Assembly: GCF_018130215.1 (NCBI RefSeq)
Contig: NZ_JAFCKQ010000012.1
Location: 1-64,000 of the forward strand
Length of the DNA: 64,000 nucleotides
DNA from: Bradyrhizobium jicamae
GTDB lineage: Bacteria; Pseudomonadota; Alphaproteobacteria; Rhizobiales; Xanthobacteraceae
Reading direction: 5' to 3'
How positions within the stretch are numbered: position 1 is the stretch's first letter; each line of letters begins with the position of its first letter. A program made the position numbers and the translations under genes. Below are positions 37,914 through 47,102 of this stretch, piece by piece. The notes under the pieces were generated by a model. That model worked only from the letters and a program-made list of their open reading frames with translations, did no database searches and had not been told where the DNA came from.

Positions 37914-38327
37914 ATGTCCGATGCCCCAGGCAAAAGCCCGGTCGAACTGACCGCCAACATCGTGTCGGCCTATCTCAGCAACAATCCGACGCCGGCCTCC
38001 GACATTCCCAACCTGATCAGTCAGGTCCATGCCGCGCTGATGCGCGTGTCGAGCGGACGTACCGAGGCGCCGCTCGAGCCGGCCAAGCCTGCGGTATCAG
38101 CGAAGAAGTCGATCACGCCGGAATATCTGGTGTGTCTCGAGGACGGCAAGCGCTTCAAATCGCTGAAGCGGCACCTGCGCACGCAGTACAACATGACGCC
38201 CGAGCAGTATCGCGACAAATGGGGTCTGCCGGCCGACTATCCGATGGTGGCGCCGAACTATGCGGTGGCCCGCTCGCAGCTCGCCAAGAAGATGGGCCTC
38301 GGCCAGCAGGCGCGGAAGAGGAAGTAG
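37914..38327 (+). CDS. mucR: Ros/MucR family transcriptional regulator
   Basis: A 137-residue regulator of the Ros/MucR family, which controls exopolysaccharide, motility and cell-cycle genes in alphaproteobacteria. The core is YLVCLEDGKRFKSLKRHLRT, then MTPEQYRDKWGLPADYPMVAPNYA. Of the zinc ligands in Ros, Cys74 and His87 are present, position 77 is Asp and the last His position is Gln91/Tyr92, so it may bind zinc differently or not at all. The leader has AT-rich CATATT elements that could allow self-regulation. Confidence 0.88.
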   Translation: MSDAPGKSPVELTANIVSAYLSNNPTPASDIPNLISQVHAALMRVSSGRTEAPLEPAKPAVSAKKSITPEYLVCLEDGKRFKSLKRHLRTQYNMTPEQYRDKWGLPADYPMVAPNYAVARSQLAKKMGLGQQARKRK

Positions 38328-38337
38328 ATCTCAGCCA

Positions 38338-38412
38338 GTCATTCCGGGGCGATGCGTCTAGCATCGAACCCGGAATCGCGAGGTTCCGGATCGCGTCGCG
38401 TCCCGGAACGAC
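38338..38412. repeat. Extragenic repeat between convergent genes
   Basis: The stretch has CATTCCGGGGC at its left and GTCCCGGAACG at its right with the inner dyad CCGGAA/TTCCGG (38370-38389). It matches a dispersed Bradyrhizobium repeat I know by GTCATTCCGGGGC. Lying between mucR and sufE, it probably ends both transcripts. Confidence 0.6.
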
Positions 38413-38421
38413 GTGTTCCGC

Positions 38422-38853
38422 TTACGCGGCAGAGGCCAGCGCCTCACGCGCATCGGTGCGAATGCGCTCCACCATCGAGCGAAGGCCATTGGAGCGCTGC
38501 GGCGTCAAATGGTCGCGGAAGCCGAATTCGTCGAACAATGCAAGCGCATCCGTCGCCAGGATTTCCTTCGGCGTATGGCCGGAAAACAGCGTCAGCACGA
38601 TCGAGACCAGGCCGCGCACGATATGGGCGTCGCTGTCGCCGAGATAGATCAGGCGCGGTTCGCCGTTGGCATCGCGATCGATCCGCTTCGACAGCCAGAC
38701 CTGGCTGACGCAGCCCTGCACCTTGTTCTCGGCCGAATGCTCCCCCTCGGAGAGCGGCTCGAGTGTGCGGCCGAGCTCGATGACGTAGCGATAGCGGTCG
38801 TCCCACTCGTCGAGCAGCGCAAAATTGTCCCTGATTTCGTCGATCGTCGTCAT
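38422..38853 (-). CDS. sufE: SufE cysteine-desulfurase partner
   Basis: A 143-residue SufE protein that accepts sulfur from the cysteine desulfurase SufS for iron-sulfur cluster assembly. The persulfide-carrying residue is Cys48 in KVQGCVSQVW; the segment GDSDAHIVRGLVSIVLTLFSGHTPKEI is diagnostic. ATG 38853 (MTTIDEI) fits the family; an in-frame ATG four codons upstream is also possible. The rest of the suf operon is not in this window. Confidence 0.92.
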   Translation of the reverse strand: MTTIDEIRDNFALLDEWDDRYRYVIELGRTLEPLSEGEHSAENKVQGCVSQVWLSKRIDRDANGEPRLIYLGDSDAHIVRGLVSIVLTLFSGHTPKEILATDALALFDEFGFRDHLTPQRSNGLRSMVERIRTDAREALASAA

Positions 38854-38942
38854 TCTGACCCGCATCCCGTTCTCATGGGCTTATATAGGAAGCCGGGCCG
38901 TGAATGCGACGAAAATGGAACCAGTTCCGTGGTAATTTGCGG

Positions 38943-39332
38943 TTATGGCGTCGGCGGCTGGTGGAATTCGATCGCCTGGTCGGCGGCCGACAGCGTGTCG
39001 CGCGATGCGGTCGCGGAAGGCAATGCGTCGATGTCGTCCCCGCCGATCGAGCCGGTGTGGTCGGGCGCCTTCTTGTCCGTGATGATCTTGTAGAGCTTGC
39101 GCGCGCCGTCGGTCGCACGCTGCCCGATCGCAGTCGCGGCCTGACCGCCGACCTCGCACGCTGCGGGCTGACGCTTGCAGAACTGGCCCATGTCGCTGAT
39201 GGTCGCGGTCGCCGCCGACACCGCCTCGGATGTGCTGATCTGCGGCGTCTTCTCCGATTCAGGTGCTTTGTCCCTCGGCAGCAGCACGAGCACAAGCCCG
39301 AGCCAGAATGCCAAACGCAACAGGAAAAACAT
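38943..39332 (-). CDS. DUF5330 family protein
   Basis: A 129-residue protein with an N-terminal hydrophobic segment (MFFLLRLAFWLGLVLVLLP) that could be a membrane anchor or signal, then a helical region with two Cys (MGQFCKRQPAACEVGGQAATAIGQ) and a polar tail. The pattern matches DUF5330 of Rhizobiales. It lies 89 bases before sufE on the same strand. The two cysteines 8 apart may form a disulfide in the periplasm. Function unknown. Confidence 0.75.
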   Translation of the reverse strand: MFFLLRLAFWLGLVLVLLPRDKAPESEKTPQISTSEAVSAATATISDMGQFCKRQPAACEVGGQAATAIGQRATDGARKLYKIITDKKAPDHTGSIGGDDIDALPSATASRDTLSAADQAIEFHQPPTP

Positions 39333-39764
39333 CGCGCGACCCCGGTCGTCTGTTGGTCTTTTGCTTCATGCGGTCGGCGCCGCAGTTGGTTCAGGCGTAG
39401 CAGGCGTCGATAAATCGGAAGTATTTGCATTGAAGTAAACTCGCCGAAAAATCGCTGAAAATGCGTCTGATTCGATTCGGCGTAAATTTTCGATTGATGG
39501 CGTCATGCGATCCCGGATGCGCTGACTTTGCGACCTCTACCATTTCGAAACCATAGATCGTCACATCCGGAAACCTGTCGTTCACCATCCCGGTCGAATG
39601 CACGCCGGATCACGGACCAAAACTCCGCGAATGCATGGTGTTTGCCGGCAGCCGCGCGCGCCTTAGCGTTCGCTTAAGCTCGCTCTGACACGTTGACCCG
39701 CAATGACCAAGGAGGCGTTCCGGCGCGTCTGTCTGACGATGATCGAAGCCGAGGCGCGAGTGCT
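39333..39764. other. Divergent intergenic region
   Basis: About 430 bases between the DUF5330 gene and the histidine kinase. It is AT-rich at 39410-39500 and holds no credible gene; short frames here lack ribosome sites. If the kinase begins at the TTG at 39693 instead of GTG 39765, the last 72 bases would be coding. Confidence 0.4.
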
Positions 39765-41582
39765 GTGAGTGTTTTGAGTTTGATCCGCGATTGCCTCGAT
39801 GCGTTGCTGCACCCGTCGGCACGCTATGATGCGCTGACGCGCGCACGCCACCGCGCCTTCATGGCGCCGCGGCTGCTCGGCAGCCTTGCGGCATTCGCGA
39901 CGTTCCCGGCCTATCTTGCCATGCGCGGCGCGCCGAGTGCGATCGAGGTCATGGCGTTCGCCTGGCTGATCGCGCCGATCCTGCTGTCGTGGTTTCTCTC
40001 GCGCACCGGCCGCTATGAAGGTGCCCATGTGCTATCGTCGCTGGCGCTCGCCGGACTGGTCCTGACGATCGCGGCGATGACCGGCGGCATCGCGTCCTTT
40101 GCGGCGGTGTGGCTTGTGGTGATTCCAATCGAGGCGGCACTGTCGGCCTCGCGGCGCGTGGTGGCGTTTGCCTTCGTGCTGGCGATGAGCTCCGCCGCGC
40201 TGCTGAGCGTGCTGGGCTTCTATCACCTGCTGCCGGCGCCCGACGCTGGCGTTGCGGCGCACGGGACGCTGGCCGGCTTTGGTGTGGTGTCGGCGATATT
40301 CTATGCGACCGGGCTCGCCTTTGGCGTCGAGTCGCTGGCGCGCACCAGCGTGGCGCTGCTCTATGTCGAGGAGGATCGCTACCGTCTGCTCGCCCACAAC
40401 ATGAGCGACGTGTTGTCGCGGCACAGCCGCAACGGTGCGGTGCGATTCGTTTCACCGGCGGCCGAGATCATGCTCGGCGTACCGGTGTCGCGGCTGCTGG
40501 GCCATGGCCTGTTCGACCGCGTTCATGTCGCGGATCGGCCGGCCTATCTCACCGCGCTTTCGGATGCCGCGCGTGGCGGCGAGGCGTGCAGCGTCGAATT
40601 CCGCCTGCGCCGCGATGCCGCGCGCGGGCAGGCCGTCGCTCCCGACTTCATCTGGGTCGAGATGCGCTGCCGCCCGCTCGATCAGCCGCCCGGCGAAGCC
40701 GAGGTCGTTGCCGTGATCCGCGACGTCACCGATCGCAAGGTGCAGGAGCAGGCGCTGGAACAGGCCCGCAACGCCGCAGAACAGGCCGATGCATCGAAGA
40801 CGCGTTTCCTGGCCACCATGAGCCACGAACTGCGGACGCCGCTCAACGCCATCATCGGCTTCTCCGAGATGATCGCGCAGGAGGATGTGCTGGGGCTCGA
40901 TGCCGCACGCCGCAAGGAATACGCCCAGCTCATCAATGACTCCGGCCAGCACCTGCTGTCTGTGGTCAACGGCATCCTCGACATGTCGAAGATGGAGTCC
41001 GGCAATTTCGAGATTTCTCCGGAGCCGTTTGCTCCGCGGCCGGCGCTGGTCAATTGCTGCAGCCTGCTCGCGCTCAAGGCGCGCGAGAACGGCGTCGATC
41101 TGGTGACCCGCGTTCCCGACGAATTGCCGGACATGCACGGCGATCCGCGCGCCTTCAAGCAGATCGTGCTCAATCTGGTGTCCAACGCCATCAAGTTCAC
41201 CGAGCGCAGCGGCAACGTGACCGTATCGGCTGCGCTCGAAGGTACACGGCTGCTGTTGCGTGTCTCGGACACCGGCGTTGGCATTGCCGCCGATGATCTC
41301 AAGCGGATCGGTGATCCGTTCTTCCAGGCCGGCAAGACCTATCAGCGCCGGCACGAAGGCACCGGCCTCGGCCTCTCGATCGTGAAGGGGCTGGTCAATC
41401 TCCACCACGGAGAGCTGAACGTCGAAAGCAAGGTCGGCGAGGGCACCACCGTGTCGGTCGCGTTGCCGCTGGCGTTCTCGCCGACGGCTGCCGTCGAGCC
41501 GGCGAGCAATGTCTCGACCCTGAAGCCGGCGCCGCGCTCCGGATTACAAGAACAAGCCCATCAGGTGAAGAAAAGTGCCTAG
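39765..41582 (+). CDS. PAS-domain sensor histidine kinase (PleC/DivJ-like)
   Basis: A 605-residue kinase: five or six membrane helices (about residues 35-190), a PAS domain (203-325), a coiled linker, a HisKA domain with His354 in FLATMSHELRTPLNAIIGFSEMI, and a HATPase domain with N-box LNLVSNAIKFTE and Gly box GTGLGLSIVKGLV. The H-box wording is that of the PleC/DivJ/PdhS kinases that control the alphaproteobacterial cell cycle through DivK. GTG 39765 is preferred, with GAGG upstream. It is coupled to the next gene by an 8-base overlap. Confidence 0.85.
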   Translation: MSVLSLIRDCLDALLHPSARYDALTRARHRAFMAPRLLGSLAAFATFPAYLAMRGAPSAIEVMAFAWLIAPILLSWFLSRTGRYEGAHVLSSLALAGLVLTIAAMTGGIASFAAVWLVVIPIEAALSASRRVVAFAFVLAMSSAALLSVLGFYHLLPAPDAGVAAHGTLAGFGVVSAIFYATGLAFGVESLARTSVALLYVEEDRYRLLAHNMSDVLSRHSRNGAVRFVSPAAEIMLGVPVSRLLGHGLFDRVHVADRPAYLTALSDAARGGEACSVEFRLRRDAARGQAVAPDFIWVEMRCRPLDQPPGEAEVVAVIRDVTDRKVQEQALEQARNAAEQADASKTRFLATMSHELRTPLNAIIGFSEMIAQEDVLGLDAARRKEYAQLINDSGQHLLSVVNGILDMSKMESGNFEISPEPFAPRPALVNCCSLLALKARENGVDLVTRVPDELPDMHGDPRAFKQIVLNLVSNAIKFTERSGNVTVSAALEGTRLLLRVSDTGVGIAADDLKRIGDPFFQAGKTYQRRHEGTGLGLSIVKGLVNLHHGELNVESKVGEGTTVSVALPLAFSPTAAVEPASNVSTLKPAPRSGLQEQAHQVKKSA

Positions 41583-42294
41583 ACAGACGTTGGATGATGA
41601 TGAGGCGCCGCGCCGCCGCCGCGGCGCCAGGGCGGTGGCAATCGAGCCCGAGCAAGAGCGCGGACTTTTGCTCCGGATGCTGCTGCACAGCCCGAAGGAC
41701 ATGGTTGCGGGCGTCCTCGCAGCGTCTGCCATCATCGCCATCCTGACAAATGCCCTGTTCCTGCAGGCTGGCCGCCACCCGTCGCCGATGTTCGGTGGAT
41801 CCGTCGTGACGCTGCCGCCGCCGGCGCAAGCTGCTGCCGCCTCCAGCCCCGTCATGCCGCGCCCGCGGCCGGCCGAGGCCGTGCCTCAGCCGGCCGAGCC
41901 GGCGGCGATCGAGCCGCCAAAGCCGGTCGTGCCCACGCCGGAACCCCGGCCTGTCGACGCCAGGCCGTCCGATTCCAGGTCGGCCGATCCGATGACCAGT
42001 CTGGTGATGAAATCGGCCGCTCCGGCGCCGGTCACGCCGCCGTCCAGCGTCCTGCGTCCGCCGGCGCCGATCCCGACCGCCAGCATGAACCCGGCCGGAC
42101 GGCGGATCGCCGCGGTCCAGCGCGCGCTCACCGAATATGGCTATGGCCAGCTCAAGCCGAGCGGGACCATCGGCGCCGACACCCAGGCCGCGATCGCGAA
42201 GTTCGAGCGCACGCGCAAGCTGCCGGTGACCGGGCAGATGTCCGAGCGCCTGGTCCACGAGCTCTCCGCGATGATCGGTCATTCGATCGAGTAG
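41575..42294 (+). CDS. Membrane-anchored peptidoglycan-binding protein
   Basis: A 239-residue protein with a cytoplasmic basic N-terminus, one membrane helix (about residues 43-63), a long Pro/Ala-rich linker, and a C-terminal PGBD-1 domain (RRIAAVQRALTEYGYGQLKPSGTIGADTQAAIAKFERTRKLPVTGQM). It should hold the linker across the periplasm to the cell wall. GTG 41575 lies inside the kinase gene with AGGTGA before it, so the two are co-translated. A shared role in sensing or organising the envelope is inferred. Confidence 0.85.
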   Translation: MPRQTLDDDEAPRRRRGARAVAIEPEQERGLLLRMLLHSPKDMVAGVLAASAIIAILTNALFLQAGRHPSPMFGGSVVTLPPPAQAAAASSPVMPRPRPAEAVPQPAEPAAIEPPKPVVPTPEPRPVDARPSDSRSADPMTSLVMKSAAPAPVTPPSSVLRPPAPIPTASMNPAGRRIAAVQRALTEYGYGQLKPSGTIGADTQAAIAKFERTRKLPVTGQMSERLVHELSAMIGHSIE

Positions 42295-42307
42295 TCCGGT
42301 CCTCGAA

Positions 42308-43945
42308 CTACGTTCCGAGCAGGACGTCCCTGACGTCGTCCGAGAACAACTTCCTGCGCCCCCCGATCAAAACCCATTCCGGATCGTTGCCATCCGGAAT
42401 GGCGGGGGGCAGGCCGTGGTCGAGCAGGGCTTGCGCGCAGCCGGCCCAGTCGCCGCCGTCGACCGGCTCGTTGCAGGATGCCCAGGACAGCGTGCCGGCC
42501 GCGTTGTCGCCGAAGCCGTGCTGCTCGGTCCATTGGGCGCCATGCTCGAGCAGGAACCGGGCCAGTTTGGCATCGCCGCGGAACACGGCGTGATTGAGCG
42601 CCGATGCATCCCAGTCGCCGCCGCGCACTGCGATCGGCCAGCCAAGCACGACCATCAGCCGCACCGCGTCATCAACGCCTGCCGCGGCGAGCTCGGGAAG
42701 CAGCCGTAGCTGCTGCGTCGAGAGCGCGGCCGGAAGGTCGGGACGCTCGGCCTGGATGCGGTGTGCCTCGGCCGTGTCGCCGCCGGCGCAGGCCGCGACG
42801 AACTGCTCGCTATCCGCAAGTGGCTCGGCCACGGTTCGCTCGCGCAAGAGATCGGCGACATCGGTCAGGCCGAATTGCAGCGCGAACCTGTAGGCGCTGA
42901 TGCCGTCGGGTGTCGCAACCTTCGGGTTCGCGCCCGCATCGAGCAAGGTCGCGATGCAGCGGCGCGATCGTCGCCGCCGGATGGCCCACATCAGGGGCGA
43001 GCCGCAATCGGTCAGCGGCGCATTGCCGGCCGGCTCGTTCGGATCGCCGCCATGATGCAGCAGCAGCTCGAGCGCGGCGACGTTTTCGCTGTCGAGCACC
43101 TTGTACATCGCATTCGAGCCTGCGATCCGTGCGCCATGTTCGAGCAGCGTGCCGGTCGTCACGAAACCTTCCAGCGAATGATACAGCGACTCATTGTCGT
43201 CAGGGTCGGCGCCTGCCTCGAGCAGCATCTTGGTGAGCTGCAGGTCGTGGTTGCGACCGGCCGCACCATACAGCGCTGACAGCTTGTAGCGGTCGTCGGG
43301 TTCGCCGAGCGATGCCGGCGGCCAGCGGCTGCTGATGCTTTGGTTCGGATCGGCGCCGGCCTGCAGAAGAATCCGTGCGCAGCGATGCAGCCGATCGCAG
43401 AACTCCGCGACCTGGAGCAGGCTCGAATGGGTGACGGCGACGAGCGGCAGCAACTTCAGCGGGCCGCCGGCACGATTGACCCAGGCAGGATCATCAGCGG
43501 CGGCACGGCGCACGGTCTCTTCCTCGCCGACGGCGCATGCGAGGTAAGGATCGTCTGCGGCGAGATCGGGATCTTCGGTAAGCATCCGCACGGCGACGCG
43601 CGGATTGGCGCGGTTGGTGGTGCCGTCGACGTCGCCGGCGTAGACGAGCTGCAGCCATCGCAGCACGCGCTCGGCCCTGCTGTTGTCCGTATGCGATTGC
43701 GCCTCGACGTAGCGCCGCAAGTCTTGCCACGACGCAAAACCCAGATCACGCGCGACGCAGGATTGCGCATCGTGGAGCCTGAGATCAAGTGCGATGATCT
43801 CGGCGTCGCTGCGTCCGGCTGCCGTCGGAAGTGCGTGACGGAAACGGGCGAGCGCTTCCGGCACCGCTTGCCTGTAGAGCCGCACCAGCTCCTTGGCCTG
43901 CTTCTTCAGATGTTCGAGGTTCAATCGCGCGGGCGATCGGTCCAT
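42308..43945 (-). CDS. Ankyrin-repeat protein
   Basis: A 545-residue soluble protein. The N-terminal 120 residues are helical (LNLEHLKKQAKELVRLYRQ; DLGFASWQDLRRYVE), followed by about ten ankyrin-like repeats, seen best in LQLTKMLLEAGADPDDNES, AALELLLHHGGDPNEPAG, CIATLLDAGANPKVATPDG and AKLARFLLEHGAQWTEQHG. Ankyrin stacks bind other proteins. ATG 43945 follows a near-perfect GGAGG at 5 bases. No signal peptide or secretion tag is visible, so it probably acts in the cytoplasm; partner unknown. Confidence 0.82.
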   Translation of the reverse strand: MDRSPARLNLEHLKKQAKELVRLYRQAVPEALARFRHALPTAAGRSDAEIIALDLRLHDAQSCVARDLGFASWQDLRRYVEAQSHTDNSRAERVLRWLQLVYAGDVDGTTNRANPRVAVRMLTEDPDLAADDPYLACAVGEEETVRRAAADDPAWVNRAGGPLKLLPLVAVTHSSLLQVAEFCDRLHRCARILLQAGADPNQSISSRWPPASLGEPDDRYKLSALYGAAGRNHDLQLTKMLLEAGADPDDNESLYHSLEGFVTTGTLLEHGARIAGSNAMYKVLDSENVAALELLLHHGGDPNEPAGNAPLTDCGSPLMWAIRRRRSRRCIATLLDAGANPKVATPDGISAYRFALQFGLTDVADLLRERTVAEPLADSEQFVAACAGGDTAEAHRIQAERPDLPAALSTQQLRLLPELAAAGVDDAVRLMVVLGWPIAVRGGDWDASALNHAVFRGDAKLARFLLEHGAQWTEQHGFGDNAAGTLSWASCNEPVDGGDWAGCAQALLDHGLPPAIPDGNDPEWVLIGGRRKLFSDDVRDVLLGT

Positions 43946-44166
43946 GGAAACCTCCGTGCAACAATGGCCGATGGTCCACAAAACCGGCTGCACAAAGGCT
44001 GGATTTGCCGCTTCAAGCTTGCAAGTGGGTTCAACCCTTCCCGTGGACCCGGGCGCGGCTTGCACCGCGACAGCGAGGATAGGAGCGGTGGCCATGACGG
44101 TCAACCCGCGCAGGACCGGGCGCAACGATTGGACGGGCTGCCGCCGCTGCCCTATAGGATCGGCGC

Positions 44167-44511
44167 ATGCGATTGAAATCGAGCATTTGGGTGGCCGCCT
44201 ATCTGCGCCGCTGCCAGACCGAGGGTGTGTTCGGCGCGGTGCGCAAGAAGGGCGCCGAGGAGGCGGGCGCCGTGTTCGTCAAGGTGGCGCTGATGGATGG
44301 CCGTGCGATGCTGTATGCGCCTGCGCCACAGACGGTCTACGACGACAGCCGCCCGGCCGAGCGCCTGTTCGCACCGATTGCGCCCGAGCCGCTGCCGGAA
44401 CCGACGGTCGAGGAGCGACTGGCCAAGGAGATCCGCTTCGATCCCGACGCATGGATCGTCGAGACCGAAGATCGCTCGGGGCGGCATTTTCTCGACTTGG
44501 CGAAGCGCTAG
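44167..44511 (+). CDS. DUF1491 family protein
   Basis: A 114-residue protein matching DUF1491 of alphaproteobacteria: start SSIWVAAYLRRCQTEGVFGAVRKKGAEEAGAVFVKV, and end KEIRFDPDAWIVETEDRSGRHFL. There is one conserved Cys at residue 16. No enzymatic role is known. ATG 44167. Its last 4 bases overlap the end of the convergent DUF2336 gene. Confidence 0.82.
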   Translation: MRLKSSIWVAAYLRRCQTEGVFGAVRKKGAEEAGAVFVKVALMDGRAMLYAPAPQTVYDDSRPAERLFAPIAPEPLPEPTVEERLAKEIRFDPDAWIVETEDRSGRHFLDLAKR

Positions 44512-45479
44512 CTTCCGGATTTGTGGCCGCGAATGGCGGGCACGCTGCCTGGTTGCGCGGCGGGCCGCGTCTGTGACGGCGTCGCGCGGGCGCGCTGGCG
44601 CTCGTCATCATAAAGCGCGGAGCGGTACTTGGCCCGGGTCACCGCCATGGTTGAGCCGCGCCATGCGGCCAGCATCACCAGCGCCGAGCGCTCGCTCAGG
44701 CGATCGTAGAGCCGGGACAGGCGGTAGACGTGGTTTACCGACGATCCGGCTTCCGGATCGAGGAACATCAGGATGCGCTGGAATGCGGCGCTCGAGACGT
44801 CGAGGGCCCGCATTGCGCAGGCGAGCGGCTCGCCGCCTTGATCATTCACCACCTGCTCGGCAATCCGCGAGGGCAGGATCAGCGCCTCGCCGACTTCGGT
44901 CGTGAAGTTTTCGGTGTCCTCGGCGTAGGCGGCCATCTCGAGGATGTGGATCGCCCGCGCGGCACGCGCTGCCGGGATCCGCGCGGCAGCCTTCAGCGGG
45001 GTGTTCTGCAGATTGTGCAGGATCAGCGCTCGCTCGCTGGCGCTGGCGGCAAAGAACATGTCCGAGATTTCGGCGGCGTCATTCGGCCGCATCGACAGGC
45101 TCGAGGCCATTCGCAGCTCGGCTTCGGTCGGAATCCGCGGCGGCGGAGCCGCGGGGGCGGGCACCGCAATGGCTGATGCGGCCGGCATCGGCAAGTCGGG
45201 ATCTGTGCGGCGCAGCCCGAGCTTGTCCAGGATCATGCGCGGCGCAGCCGGATAGATCGCCAGCCGCGCTCGCACCGCGGCGCGTGTCGCGTCATCGACC
45301 TCGTCGATCAGGCGGGAGGCGAGCTCGACGAACTGTCGCTCCTCGTCCGCGGAATGAGCGCTTGCTTGCACATAGAGGTCGGTCAGGACGCGCAGCAATG
45401 TCGGGCGGATGTCGACGCCCTCGCGACGGGAGAGCGTCATCAGCCCGTCGAAGCCGGGAAAGAGTGGAGCTGCGCTCAT
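44508..45479 (-). CDS. DUF2336 domain-containing protein
   Basis: A 323-residue helical protein of the DUF2336 group, shorter than the one at 10.6 kb. The helical-repeat layout is seen in LLRVLTDLYVQASAHSADEERQFVELASRLIDEVDD and LDVSSAAFQRILMFLDPEAG. A Pro/Ala-rich linker is at about residues 95-118 and a basic, disordered tail closes it. ATG 45479. The integrated element begins 78 bases upstream of its start, so insertion may have changed its promoter. Confidence 0.75.
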   Translation of the reverse strand: MSAAPLFPGFDGLMTLSRREGVDIRPTLLRVLTDLYVQASAHSADEERQFVELASRLIDEVDDATRAAVRARLAIYPAAPRMILDKLGLRRTDPDLPMPAASAIAVPAPAAPPPRIPTEAELRMASSLSMRPNDAAEISDMFFAASASERALILHNLQNTPLKAAARIPAARAARAIHILEMAAYAEDTENFTTEVGEALILPSRIAEQVVNDQGGEPLACAMRALDVSSAAFQRILMFLDPEAGSSVNHVYRLSRLYDRLSERSALVMLAAWRGSTMAVTRAKYRSALYDDERQRARATPSQTRPAAQPGSVPAIRGHKSGS

Positions 45480-45556
45480 CCTTGGGCGTGTATGCGACGT
45501 GAATAGGGATTCGGGTTCGGAAAAGCCTATGCAAGCGAGCCTATGCTGGCTGCTTT

Positions 45557-45569
45557 AAGAGGTGGTTAA
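45557..45569. other. Candidate attL core
   Basis: AAGAGGTGGTTAA here is repeated exactly at 61566-61578. The core overlaps the palindrome GGTTAATATTAACC (45564-45577). It lies 73 bases beyond the integrase stop codon, the usual place for an attachment site. Confidence 0.75.
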
Positions 45570-45604
45570 TATTAACCCACCCTAACCAATTGATCTAAAA
45601 TACG

Positions 45605-45628
45605 TCCGGTCCGATCCGGTCCCGGTCC
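45605..45628. promoter_or_regulatory. Candidate integrase arm-type sites (left)
   Basis: TCCGGTCC occurs at 45605-45612 and 45615-45622, with CCGGTCC again at 45622-45628, a 10-base spacing close to one DNA turn. The complement of one copy, GGACCGGAT, is found at the right end (61531-61539). Paired inverted arm sites inside both att cores are typical of tyrosine integrases. Confidence 0.45.
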
Positions 45629-45642
45629 TCAGGACCGCCTGT

Positions 45643-46851
45643 TTATTGTCCGTTCTCGGCCCGATATTGCTTGCGCTTCTGCATCACCCGTCGGTGCGCC
45701 TCAACCTGATCGCGGTCATAGATTTCCGTGGTCTCTTCCTTCGCGTGGCCGGCCAGCTTGCGGCGGTCATCCTTGGATGCACCGGCCATGCCGCCCTCGG
45801 TGATCCCGCCGGCCCGAAGGTCGCGGTTCCACATTCCTGCCGGCAGGCCTGCCGCCTTGAAGTCGGCCTTCCAACCGTTCTGGAACGTGTGCCTGATGTA
45901 GGGCAGGCCGGTGTCGCGGTTGACGATCAGCGGCCCCTTGCGCTCGGCTGGCGGGATATGGGCCAGTTCCTCGCACACCATCGGGCAGGCCGAGAGATCG
46001 AACGACACCTCGACCTCGGACGTGTCCTCGGTCTTGGTTGGCTTCACCTTGGCCAGGATCAGGTTGCTGTCGATTGCCGCCCAGCTCGGCCCGATCCATT
46101 TCATGCCGTAGCCGATCACAGCGGACGGTCGGGGATCATCGAGGCCGACCCATTGCCCGATCACGTCCCATTGCCGCAGGGTCGTCTCGAACTGGATGGC
46201 ATACGCCAAGGCCCGCTCTGGTGCGCCAGCGGCGTGTGCGGCCTTCCGGGCGGCGATGATCTGGGCTGCGGTCGGTGCGAACTTCCGGCTCGGCAGCCGC
46301 TCGAACTCGAGCACGCCAAGGATGGTCTTGAACTCGGCACATCCCTGAAGCCTGCAAACGATGCCGAACGACACCGCCGCCTTCAGCACCGCCAGCGACA
46401 TGCGAGCGGCGCCTAGGCCTGACGTCTGCCACTGTCTAAACCAGCGGCGCACGTCACGACCATCGCATTCGTCGATTCGTCGATTGCCGATGTGGACGAT
46501 CATCTTCTTCAAATAGACCGCATAGCTCTGCGCCGTGTGCTTCTTGATAGTGGTGCGGTAGGGGCTCTCGGTGTCGGTCTGGTAGATTTCGAGCAGCGAC
46601 TTGAAGGTGCGATCGAACTTGACGGCACCTCGCTGATCGCCGGCCATGAAGGCCAGCATCTCGCGCTGAAGAATCTGCGCCTGCTCGACCACCTGCGCCG
46701 GTGTCGACACAAGGTGCGACAGATTCCGGCTCTTGATGGTGAAGCCGGCCCGCACCGCTGCAGCGTCAGCGAACCAGTAGGGCACGTCACCCTCCTTTCG
46801 CTTTCGCCATTTCAAGCCCGGGCTTTTCGGGCGTTCCTGCCTGATGTCCAT
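45643..46851 (-). CDS. int: Tyrosine-type phage integrase
   Basis: A 402-residue site-specific recombinase. The N-terminal region (residues 1-110) binds arm sites; a SAM-like core-binding domain follows (HTAQSYAVYLKKMIVHIGNRRIDECDG). In the catalytic domain Arg226 (FETTLRQWD), Arg346 (RDLRAGGITE), His369 (LAGHAKEETTEIYDRD) and the nucleophile Tyr378 are present; the usual His of the HxxR box is Arg343. ATG 46851 follows GGAGGGAGA. It overlaps the upstream excisionase-like gene by 40 bases. It should integrate the element at the 13-base core. Confidence 0.92.
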   Translation of the reverse strand: MDIRQERPKSPGLKWRKRKEGDVPYWFADAAAVRAGFTIKSRNLSHLVSTPAQVVEQAQILQREMLAFMAGDQRGAVKFDRTFKSLLEIYQTDTESPYRTTIKKHTAQSYAVYLKKMIVHIGNRRIDECDGRDVRRWFRQWQTSGLGAARMSLAVLKAAVSFGIVCRLQGCAEFKTILGVLEFERLPSRKFAPTAAQIIAARKAAHAAGAPERALAYAIQFETTLRQWDVIGQWVGLDDPRPSAVIGYGMKWIGPSWAAIDSNLILAKVKPTKTEDTSEVEVSFDLSACPMVCEELAHIPPAERKGPLIVNRDTGLPYIRHTFQNGWKADFKAAGLPAGMWNRDLRAGGITEGGMAGASKDDRRKLAGHAKEETTEIYDRDQVEAHRRVMQKRKQYRAENGQ

Positions 46852-47102
46852 TCTCCCTCCGTACCGTCAGGGCGTGCCGGGACCGATTGTGACAAGCCGT
46901 TGTAAGTGTCGAAGAACTGCTTGACCGCTGGAACGTATCGGCCCCCAAGCAGGGGGCTGATCTTCGGCATTCCCTGCCGCTCGAGCAAGACGGCAAGCCC
47001 CTTGAACTCACCCTTTCTTTCGACCCCAAGCACGACCTCGCCGATCTCCTCGTCGGTCGCATAGAGGGGCAAAGTATCGAGAGTGTAGGGCTGTCGCTTC
47101 AC
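46812..47102 (-). CDS. Excisionase-like DNA-binding protein
   Basis: A 96-residue protein just upstream of the integrase and overlapping it. The middle segment ERQGMPKISPLLGGRYVPAVKQFFD resembles the winged-helix wing and recognition region of excisionase-type proteins, where a short loop names the site and a helix follows. The start is GTG 47102, one base past the stop of the preceding gene. Position, size and overlap suggest a recombination directionality factor that turns integration into excision. Similarity is weak, so the role is inferred mainly from context. Confidence 0.6.
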   Translation of the reverse strand: MKRQPYTLDTLPLYATDEEIGEVVLGVERKGEFKGLAVLLERQGMPKISPLLGGRYVPAVKQFFDTYNGLSQSVPARPDGTEGEWTSGRNARKARA

